DNA of 5,504 nucleotides, from assembly GCA_016936035.1 (NCBI GenBank), contig JAFGPU010000123.1, positions 1 through 5,504 of the forward strand. Reading direction: 5' to 3'. The notes below the pieces were generated by a model, which did no database searches, was not told the DNA's origin, and saw only the letters and a program-made list of their open reading frames with translations. The position numbers and the translations under genes are program-made. Below are positions 1 to 4,862 of the stretch, piece after piece (position 1 is the first letter of the stretch; every line of letters begins with the position of its first letter). This stretch comes from Acidimicrobiales bacterium (GTDB taxonomy: Bacteria > Actinomycetota > Acidimicrobiia > Acidimicrobiales > VFJN01).

Positions 1-1
1 C

Positions 2-427
2 AGCGACCAGGCCGAGGACCTCGCCCAGCACGCCTTCTGCCGGGTGTGGGAGCGCTGGGAGCGCGTCTCGGCGCTCGACGACCCGGCCGGCTACCTGTTC
101 CGCACGGCGTTCAACGCCCACCACAGCGCCACCCGGCGGGCCGTGCGCGCCGCTCGCCGCATCGTCGACGTCGTCGTGCACACCACGCCGCCGCCGACCC
201 CCGAGCCGGCGGACGTCGCCGCCGATCGCGACCACGTGGCCCGGGCGCTGGCCGAGCTCACGCCCCGCCAGCGCGAGGCCGTGGTGCTGACCCAACTGCT
301 CGACTGCGATGCGAGCCACGCCGCCCGCATCATGCGTGTCCGACCCGCCACCGTCCGGGTGCTCGTGAGCCAGGCGCGCGCCGTCCTGGTCCGCCGCGAC
401 CAGCCGGACGTGGGGCCGGGAGGGTGA
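2..427 (+). CDS. ECF-type RNA polymerase sigma factor, 3' part (5' end outside window)
   Basis: An open frame runs from the window edge to TGA at 425-427, giving 141 visible residues; the true start lies upstream. Visible residues 1-45 match the end of sigma region 2: an acidic E-D-L-x-Q helix, then F-C-R-V-W-E-R-W, then D-D-P-A-G-Y-L-F-R-T-A-F-N, the usual ECF 'DP..YL.R.A.N' segment. A Pro-rich linker (about 62-70) leads to region 4 at about 78-130: A-L-A-E-L-T-P-R-Q-R-E-A-V-V-L followed by a helix-turn-helix (about 103-129) that would contact the -35 element. Absence of regions 1 and 3 between these blocks is the ECF architecture. The protein would direct core RNA polymerase to a small regulon. 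Its stop overlaps the next gene's GTG start (shared GTGA, 424-427), so the pair is probably translationally coupled. I cannot assign an ECF subgroup from this fragment. Confidence 0.9.
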   Translation, partial: SDQAEDLAQHAFCRVWERWERVSALDDPAGYLFRTAFNAHHSATRRAVRAARRIVDVVVHTTPPPTPEPADVAADRDHVARALAELTPRQREAVVLTQLLDCDASHAARIMRVRPATVRVLVSQARAVLVRRDQPDVGPGG

Positions 428-1362
428 CCGATGATCCCGACCTTCGGTCCCGGCTCGAACGCATCGCATCCCTCGCCGGTGATCCTTCTGAGCACGGACT
501 CGAACGGGTCGCCGCTCGCCGGCACCGCCGGCTGCGCCGCCGCCGTGGAGCTGTCGCCACGGCGGCGGTGCTGGCGGTGCTCGCCGTCGGCGCACCGCTG
601 ATCTCGAGCGGGTTGGGCGACGGCGGGGACAAGGTCACCGCCTCGGAGGACGTGGCACCTGCGGGCGCCCCCGCCGAGCTGCCCCGCCGCCTGGAGGTGC
701 GGTGCGAGCAGGAGGGCATCGTGGTGCCCGTGGCCTCGGTGCGCCCCGAGCGCGACGGCATGCACATCCGCGTCGTCAACCAACTCGACAGCGAGACGCA
801 CCTCCACGTCGAGGGCAACGGCTGGTCCTCGGGCGACATCGCGGTGCCGGTCGGCGTGAGCAACGTGCGCCAGCCGGTGCCGCCGGGCGAGCTCACCGTC
901 GGCTGCGACATCGACGGCGAGCCCCAGCGCCGGCGCGTCGACCTGGTCGACCCGAGCGGCTACTACGTCGAGCCGGGTCTGGCGTGCGACCACGCCGACA
1001 TCGAGATCCAGCGCGACTTCCCGGTGGAGCCGCCCGAGGGCACGATCATCGCTGCCGTGCGCCAGGCCATCGGCGCGCACCTGGCGGACGGCGACGCGAT
1101 CTCGGCGCCGCGCGGCTACCCGGCGCAGCGGTTGAGCGACGCCACCGACGACCCCTACGTGCAGGTCGAACGGGACGGCGAGGTGGTCGCGTTCGCGCAC
1201 GTCCGCGGTGACGGCGGCAGCGTCGGGGCGCCGTGGACGTCGGTCACCAAGCTCGAGATCTGCGAGTCGGCACTGAACGGCGCCGCCGTCACCGCCGACC
1301 CCGACGACCCCGACGACGAGGGATCCACCACCTCGACGGCAGCCGGCAGCTCAGCGGGCTGA
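424..1362 (+). CDS. Single-pass membrane protein, putative non-zinc anti-sigma factor of the upstream ECF sigma
   Basis: The frame starts with GTG 424 inside the sigma gene's stop region and ends at TGA 1360-1362, giving 312 residues. GTG 424 is chosen because of the 4-base GTGA overlap and because the upstream extension of this frame reads through the sigma gene as Arg/Pro-rich nonsense. Residues 1-31 are a short cytoplasmic segment. Residues 32-41 are almost all arginine, and about 43-60 form one hydrophobic Ala/Val/Leu helix, giving an N-in, C-out topology. The exterior part (about 85-285) looks beta-rich, with four cysteines (94, 161, 188, 280) that could form two disulfides. A P-P-G-E-L-T-V-G-C segment (153-161) recalls cupredoxin- or Ig-like folds, but no copper ligand set is visible. 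The tail (290-312) is Asp- then Ser/Thr-rich and probably disordered. Position after an ECF sigma gene suggests it sequesters or senses for that sigma. However, the H-x3-C-x2-C zinc anti-sigma motif is absent and the cytoplasmic part is short. I do not recognise a named family. Confidence 0.7.
   Translation: MTDDPDLRSRLERIASLAGDPSEHGLERVAARRHRRLRRRRGAVATAAVLAVLAVGAPLISSGLGDGGDKVTASEDVAPAGAPAELPRRLEVRCEQEGIVVPVASVRPERDGMHIRVVNQLDSETHLHVEGNGWSSGDIAVPVGVSNVRQPVPPGELTVGCDIDGEPQRRRVDLVDPSGYYVEPGLACDHADIEIQRDFPVEPPEGTIIAAVRQAIGAHLADGDAISAPRGYPAQRLSDATDDPYVQVERDGEVVAFAHVRGDGGSVGAPWTSVTKLEICESALNGAAVTADPDDPDDEGSTTSTAAGSSAG
1297..1314 (+). repeat. Two tandem 9-bp copies in the acidic tail of the membrane protein
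   Basis: The unit GACCCCGAC occurs at 1297-1305 and again at 1306-1314, encoding Asp-Pro-Asp twice. It lies in the disordered acidic tail, and its copy number could vary between strains. It is in frame, so changes would only alter tail length. Confidence 0.6.
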
Positions 1363-1363
1363 C

Positions 1364-1407
1364 GGCCCGCGCCGCAGACCGATCCACTCCGCCGACCGGC
1401 GCGGGCC
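1364..1407 (+). terminator. GC-rich hairpin just after the membrane-protein gene
   Basis: An 11-bp perfect stem (1364-1374 with 1397-1407; GGCCCGCGCCG pairs with CGGCGCGGGCC) encloses a 22-base loop and begins 2 bases after the stop codon. There is no U-tract, and the loop is long for an intrinsic terminator. The position between convergent genes makes a termination or RNA-stability role plausible but unproven. Confidence 0.4.
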
Positions 1408-1453
1408 CAGGTCCAGCTGGCCAGTGCCCGGGGCAGTCGCGCTGCATGACCGG

Positions 1454-1472
1454 GGAGGGCCGTCAGCCCTCC
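1454..1472. terminator. Short hairpin between convergent genes, likely serving the acyl-CoA ligase gene
   Basis: A 7-bp stem of GGAGGGC (1454-1460) with GCCCTCC (1466-1472) closes a 5-base loop. It begins 4 bases beyond the ligase stop codon (1477-1479, minus strand) in that gene's direction of transcription. There is no U-tract on either strand, as is common for high-GC actinobacterial hairpins. It could act in both directions. With the hairpin at 1364-1407 it fills most of the 114-base convergent gap. Confidence 0.5.
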
Positions 1473-1476
1473 GGGC

Positions 1477-3300
1477 CTAGTCGTACAGCGCCTCGATGCG
1501 GTCGGCGTACTTGGCCAGGATGCTGCGCCGCTTGAGCTTGGAGGTGGGGGTGAGCTCGTCGCCGTCCGGGAGCCAGTCGTTGCCGAGCACCGTCAGCTTC
1601 TTGACGCGCTCCGCGTTGCTGAACCGGGTCATGACCTCGTCGACCGCTCGCTGCAGCTCGTCGTGGGCGCGGGGGTCGTCGGCCAGTTCGGCGATGCTCG
1701 CGGCCTCGATGCCGCGCTCGGCGAACCAGCCGGGCGCGACGTCGGGGTCGAGCACCACCAGTGCCGACACGAACGGGCGCTGGTCGCCGACCGTGCAGGC
1801 CTGACCGATGGCGGGGATGGTCTTGAGCGCGGCCTCGAGGTTGGCGGGGCTGACGTTCTTGCCCCCGGCGGTGATGATGAGCTCCTTCTTGCGGTCGATG
1901 ATGCGCAGGTAGCCGTCGTCGTCGATCACGCCGATGTCGCCGGAGTGGAAGGTGCCGTCGTCGTCGAGCGCCGCGGCCGTCTTGTCGGGATCGTCGAGGT
2001 AGCCGGCGAAGACGTTGCCGCCCCGGCACAGCACCTCGCCGTCGTCGGCCAGGAAGACCTCGACGCCGGGGAACGCCCGCCCGACGGTGCCGACCCGCAC
2101 CTCGTAGGGGTCCCACGTCATCGGGCCGGTGGTCTCGGACAGCCCGTAGACCTCGGACATGGGCACCCCGATGGCCCGGAACCAGCCGAGCAGCTCGGGC
2201 GGGATGGGGGCGGCGCCCGAGACGGCGAACTGGACCGCGTCGAGGCCGATCAGCTCGCGCACGTTGCGGAACGCGACCTCGTCGAGGAACTGCCAGGTGG
2301 CCTCGTCCTCGTCGGTGGCGGTGCCGGCGGTGCGGCGCTCGACGATCGGGCCGGCGGCGGCGACCGCCTCGTCGAACTTCTGCTTCGCCTCCGGGTTGGC
2401 CGCCAGGGCCGCCTGCACGCCGGCGTGGATCTTCTCCCACACGCGGGGCACGCCGAACATGGTCTCGGGGTGCACCTCGCGGGCGTAGGTGGCGATGAGC
2501 GAGGGGTCGGGACAGGTCGACACCTCGAATCCGCCGATGAGGGCCATGTAGTGGCCGACCATGCGCTCGGCGATGTGCGCCATGGGCAGGTACGACACGA
2601 CCCGGAACCCGGCGGGGTCGATGCCCACGAGGTCGAGGTAGCCCTGGACGGTCCACACGATGTTGCGGTGGGTGAGCATGACGCCCTTGGGCGGGCCGGT
2701 CGTGCCGGACGTGTAGATGACGGTGGCCAGCATGTCCGGCGTGATCCGGGCTGCGGCGGTGTGCAGGTCGATCGGGTCGTGGTCCTCGGTCAGGGTGGCG
2801 GCGGGCACGATGTCGTCGCCGGCCAGGCCCTCCGGGTCGGACAGCAGGACGAGGTGCTCGAGGTCGGGCAGCTGCTCGCGCACGGCGGCGAACCGTTCGG
2901 CGAAGCCCATGTCCTCGACCACGGCGACCTTGGCGCCGCTGTGGCCCACCAGGTAGGCGATCTGCTCGGGAGCCGAGGAGTTGTAGATCGAGATGGCGGT
3001 GGCGCCGCACAGCGTGACGGCCAGGTCGACGACGTGGAACTCGGGGATGTTGCGCATCATGAGCACGACCCGGTCGCCTGTGCCCACGCCGAGCGACTGC
3101 AGGCCGGCGGCCGTGCGGGCCACCCGGTCGGCGAGCTCGGCGTACGTCGTCTCCACCCAGGCGTCGCCGTCCTTGGCGCGCAGGGCCACCCGGTCGGGGT
3201 GGGCGGCGACCGTGTCGAGCCAGCGGCTGGCGATGGTCTGGCCGGCGACCTCGTCGTCGATGCGCCGGGCGATCGTCTCGTGATCTGTGACGGTGTCCAC
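1477..3300 (-). CDS. AMP-forming long-chain fatty-acid--CoA ligase (FadD15-like)
   Basis: This 607-residue enzyme of the ANL superfamily should convert a fatty acid, ATP and CoA to acyl-CoA, AMP and PPi in the cytoplasm, supplying beta-oxidation or lipid synthesis. The order of motifs is complete: ATP-binding loop Y-T-S-G-T-T-G-P-P-K-G at 196-206; P-M-A-H at 239-242; adenine-binding Y-G-L-S-E-T-T-G at 385-392; S-G-D at 453-455 with the ribose-binding Asp; hinge D-R-K-K-E-L-I-I-T-A-G-G-K-N at 469-482; and the C-terminal catalytic lysine in T-P-T-S-K-L-K-R (584-591, Lys588). Length and the C-terminal I-E-A-L-Y-D ending fit the FadD15/bubblegum-type long-chain group as I remember it. The start is GTG 3298-3300, preceded by AGGGG at 5-base spacing. 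An in-frame GTG at 3336 would add 12 residues but has no good ribosome site. It is transcribed divergently from the thiolase gene across a 196-base region with an operator-like palindrome. Acyl chain preference cannot be read from sequence. Confidence 0.93.
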   Translation of the reverse strand: MDTVTDHETIARRIDDEVAGQTIASRWLDTVAAHPDRVALRAKDGDAWVETTYAELADRVARTAAGLQSLGVGTGDRVVLMMRNIPEFHVVDLAVTLCGATAISIYNSSAPEQIAYLVGHSGAKVAVVEDMGFAERFAAVREQLPDLEHLVLLSDPEGLAGDDIVPAATLTEDHDPIDLHTAAARITPDMLATVIYTSGTTGPPKGVMLTHRNIVWTVQGYLDLVGIDPAGFRVVSYLPMAHIAERMVGHYMALIGGFEVSTCPDPSLIATYAREVHPETMFGVPRVWEKIHAGVQAALAANPEAKQKFDEAVAAAGPIVERRTAGTATDEDEATWQFLDEVAFRNVRELIGLDAVQFAVSGAAPIPPELLGWFRAIGVPMSEVYGLSETTGPMTWDPYEVRVGTVGRAFPGVEVFLADDGEVLCRGGNVFAGYLDDPDKTAAALDDDGTFHSGDIGVIDDDGYLRIIDRKKELIITAGGKNVSPANLEAALKTIPAIGQACTVGDQRPFVSALVVLDPDVAPGWFAERGIEAASIAELADDPRAHDELQRAVDEVMTRFSNAERVKKLTVLGNDWLPDGDELTPTSKLKRRSILAKYADRIEALYD

Positions 3301-3305
3301 TGGAA

Positions 3306-3310
3306 CCCCT
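3306..3310 (-). promoter_or_regulatory. Ribosome binding site that decides the ligase start
   Basis: On the minus strand AGGGG lies 5 bases before GTG 3300. This favours the 607-residue form over the 619-residue form starting at GTG 3336. Confidence 0.65.
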
Positions 3311-3336
3311 GTCTCGCCTCGTGTGCCTCGGGTCAC

Positions 3337-3342
3337 AACGTA
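3337..3342 (-). promoter_or_regulatory. Candidate -10 element for the acyl-CoA ligase gene
   Basis: The minus strand reads TACGTT here, matching the actinobacterial TAnnnT pattern. It would place transcription start near 3330, about 30 bases before GTG 3300 and downstream of the alternative GTG 3336. No convincing -35 is visible at 17-18 bp spacing, so this is tentative. Confidence 0.3.
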
Positions 3343-3378
3343 GCGGGCGCGGAACCCGTCTCACTCGCCGTGGTCGGG

Positions 3379-3408
3379 TTGCGACGGCGCCCGGGGCCTG
3401 GGCACACT
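3379..3408 (+). promoter_or_regulatory. Candidate promoter for the thiolase gene
   Basis: TTGCGA (3379-3384) and CACACT (3403-3408) are separated by 18 bp. Each is an imperfect match to TTGACA and TAnnnT. Transcription would start around 3414, inside the inverted repeat at 3411-3428, which is the usual geometry for repression by an operator-bound protein. This is inferred from hexamer likeness only. Confidence 0.25.
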
Positions 3409-3410
3409 GG

Positions 3411-3428
3411 CTTGACCGAACGGTCAAG
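3411..3428. promoter_or_regulatory. TetR-type operator-like inverted repeat between divergent fatty-acid genes
   Basis: CTTGACCG (3411-3418) and CGGTCAAG (3421-3428) are perfect 8-bp inverted arms separated by AA. Size and GACCG/CGGTC core resemble operators of TetR-family repressors of acyl-CoA and phenylacetyl-CoA degradation (the FadR/PaaR type of actinobacteria and Thermus), which commonly respond to acyl-CoA. The site sits in the divergent region between an acyl-CoA ligase and a thiolase, 69 bases before the thiolase ATG and 111 bases before the ligase GTG. That is where a shared repressor would control one or both genes. Two further GACCG half-site-like copies lie at 3440-3448. The regulator gene is not in the window. 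Confidence 0.65.
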
Positions 3429-3484
3429 TGAGCCGGCCCGACCGACCGGAGCCACGACGTGGTGTCGCGGTGGGGCGGCGAGAC

Positions 3485-3491
3485 AAAGGAG
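3485..3491 (+). promoter_or_regulatory. Strong ribosome binding site of the thiolase gene
   Basis: AAAGGAG ends 5 bases before ATG 3497, an ideal Shine-Dalgarno match. It fixes the start at 3497 and excludes the in-frame GTG at 3428, which lies at the edge of the operator palindrome and would add an Arg/Pro-rich non-family leader. Confidence 0.85.
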
Positions 3492-3496
3492 CACTT

Positions 3497-4693
3497 ATGC
3501 CCAACGCCGTCATCGTCGATGCCGTCCGCACCGCCGGAGGCAAGCGCAACGGCCGACTGTCGGGGTGGCACCCGGCCGACCTCGCCGCAGAGACCCTGTC
3601 CGCCCTCGTCGAGCGCACCGGCATCGACCCGGCCGTCGTCGAGGACGTCATCATGGGCTGCGTCATGCAGGTCGGCGCCCAGTCGCTCAACGTCGGCCGC
3701 AACGCGGTCCTCGCCGCCGGGTGGCCCGAAGAGGTGCCGTCCACCACGATCGACCGCCAGTGCGGGTCGTCCCAGCAGGCCGCCCACTTCGCCGCCCAGG
3801 CCGTCATGGCCGGCGCCCACGACGTCGTCGTGGCGGCGGGTGTCGAGGTCATGAGCCAGGTCCCCATGGGTGCGTCGGTGGGCGACGGCAAGGTCGGCTT
3901 TCCCTTCGGCCCCCGGGTGGGCGAGCGCTACGCCGACGTCGGCGGCCTGGTGCCCCAGGGCATCTCGGCCGAGCTCATCGCCGACAAGTGGGGCCTGACC
4001 CGCGAAGACCTCGACGCGTTCGGGGCCGAGAGCCAGCGCCGCGCCGCCCAGGCCACCGCCGAGGGCCGGTTCGAGAACGAGATCGTCCCCGTCCGGGCCA
4101 AGCACCGCGACAAGGAGACCGGCGACGTCAGCGAGTCCGACGAGCTGGTCACCGCCGACGAGGGCATCCGCGAGGGCACCACCGCCGAGACGCTCGCCAA
4201 CCTGAAGCCGGCGTTCAAGCCCGACGGCAAGGTGACCGCCGGCAACTCGAGCCAGATCACCGACGGCGCCTCGGCCGCCCTGATCATGAGCGAGGAGAAG
4301 GCGGCCGAGCTGGGGCTGCGCCCCCGGGCCCGGTTCCACACGTTCGCCCTCGCCGGCGTCGACCCGGTCACCATGCTCACCGGCCCCATCCCGTCGACCG
4401 CCAAGGTGCTCGACAAGGCCGGCCTGACCGTCGACGACATCGACCTGTTCGAGGTCAACGAGGCGTTCGCCTCGGTCGTCCTGGCCTGGCAGCGCGAGAC
4501 CGGCGCCGACATGGCCAAGGTCAACGTCAACGGCGGTGCCATCGCGCTGGGCCATCCGCTCGGCTGCTCCGGCACCAAGCTGCTGTCGACGCTGCTCAAC
4601 GAGCTCGAGCGCACCGGCGGCCGCTACGGCCTGCAGACGATGTGCGAGGGCGGCGGCATGGCGAACGCCACCATCATCGAGCGAGTGGACTGA
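3497..4693 (+). CDS. Thiolase (acetyl-CoA acyltransferase / acetyltransferase)
   Basis: This 398-residue protein has the full length of thiolase family subunits. It should catalyse CoA-dependent cleavage of 3-ketoacyl-CoA to acetyl-CoA and a shortened acyl-CoA, the last step of beta-oxidation, or the reverse condensation. The N-terminal half carries the acylated nucleophile Cys89 in D-R-Q-C-G-S-S-Q-Q-A (86-95). The C-terminal half has N-E-A-F (321-324), G-H-P-L-G-C-S-G with catalytic His353, and the second active-site cysteine Cys383 in M-C-E-G-G-G-M (382-388). The G-A-S-A segment (257-260) is also family-typical. All catalytic residues are present, so it should be active. Context, divergent from a long-chain acyl-CoA ligase with a shared operator-like site, favours a degradative role (FadA-like). 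An acetoacetyl-CoA thiolase or a sterol/side-chain thiolase cannot be excluded from sequence alone. No FadB-type partner gene is adjacent, since a strong hairpin follows the stop codon. Confidence 0.93.
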   Translation: MPNAVIVDAVRTAGGKRNGRLSGWHPADLAAETLSALVERTGIDPAVVEDVIMGCVMQVGAQSLNVGRNAVLAAGWPEEVPSTTIDRQCGSSQQAAHFAAQAVMAGAHDVVVAAGVEVMSQVPMGASVGDGKVGFPFGPRVGERYADVGGLVPQGISAELIADKWGLTREDLDAFGAESQRRAAQATAEGRFENEIVPVRAKHRDKETGDVSESDELVTADEGIREGTTAETLANLKPAFKPDGKVTAGNSSQITDGASAALIMSEEKAAELGLRPRARFHTFALAGVDPVTMLTGPIPSTAKVLDKAGLTVDDIDLFEVNEAFASVVLAWQRETGADMAKVNVNGGAIALGHPLGCSGTKLLSTLLNELERTGGRYGLQTMCEGGGMANATIIERVD

Positions 4694-4716
4694 CCGACCC
4701 TCGAGGTCACGATCAT

Positions 4717-4759
4717 CGACGGGGTGCCGGCCGGCGAGGGCGTGGCCGGCACCCCGTCG
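4717..4759 (+). terminator. Strong hairpin terminator after the thiolase gene
   Basis: A perfect 16-bp stem (4717-4732 with 4744-4759) closes an 11-base loop, starting 24 bases after the thiolase stop. The stem is nearly all G/C and no U-tract follows, the form commonly proposed for high-GC actinobacterial terminators. It separates the thiolase from the downstream lipoprotein gene and argues that the thiolase is monocistronic. Confidence 0.8.
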
Positions 4760-4772
4760 CCGTCTGGCCCGC

Positions 4773-4806
4773 TTGTCGCACACCGAGTGCAGGTACACCC
4801 TAGGGT
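4773..4806 (+). promoter_or_regulatory. Candidate promoter region of the lipoprotein hydrolase gene
   Basis: TTGTCG (4773-4778) is a reasonable -35. Possible -10 elements are TACACC (4794-4799, 15-bp spacing) and TAGGGT (4801-4806, 22-bp spacing, fits TAnnnT). Neither spacing is ideal, so the exact promoter is uncertain. A new promoter is expected here because a strong terminator lies just upstream. Confidence 0.3.
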
Positions 4807-4807
4807 G
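4796..4807. promoter_or_regulatory. 12-bp perfect palindrome in the leader of the hydrolase gene
   Basis: CACCCTAGGGTG is self-complementary over 12 bp and overlaps the candidate -10 TAGGGT. It lies 55 bases before the ATG. It could be an operator for a dimeric regulator, but a palindrome this short can also arise by chance in GC-rich DNA. Confidence 0.3.
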
Positions 4808-4851
4808 GGGTGGCGACGTGGCCCGGCACACCGGCGGGCCAGTCGGTCACC

Positions 4852-4860
4852 AAGGGGGGG
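4852..4860 (+). promoter_or_regulatory. Ribosome binding site with a seven-G run before the hydrolase start
   Basis: AAGGGGGGG ends 2 bases before ATG 4863, and the AAGGGG part has workable spacing. It supports the chosen start. The run of seven G (4854-4860) is a possible slippage site that would change spacing, not frame. Confidence 0.65.
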
Positions 4861-4862
4861 AC

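Noticed and set aside
46..423. N-terminal extension of the membrane-protein frame into the sigma gene
   Set aside because: The extension is an Arg/Pro-rich out-of-frame reading of the sigma factor. The GTGA overlap at 424-427 gives a conventional coupled start.
3928..4614. A 228-codon minus-strand frame antisense to the thiolase
   Set aside because: Ser/Arg-rich translation without motifs, fully inside the thiolase gene, and without a ribosome site or family likeness.
1663..4803. A plus-strand frame open for more than 1000 codons antisense to the ligase and out of frame over the thiolase
   Set aside because: It has the same GC-driven cause: Gly/Val/Asp/His-rich then Arg-rich translation, no recognisable domain, and it crosses the thiolase promoter and start region.
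1463..4831. A minus-strand frame open for more than 1100 codons across the ligase and antisense to the thiolase
   Set aside because: Its translation is Arg/Pro/Gly/His-rich low complexity with no family motifs. Long open shadow frames are expected in very GC-rich coding DNA. The ligase and thiolase frames carry complete motif sets instead.
4854..4860. Seven-G run as a phase-variation switch for the hydrolase gene
   Set aside because: The run is short, sits in the ribosome binding site and not in the coding frame, and G runs are common in DNA of this composition. I noted it but do not claim it.
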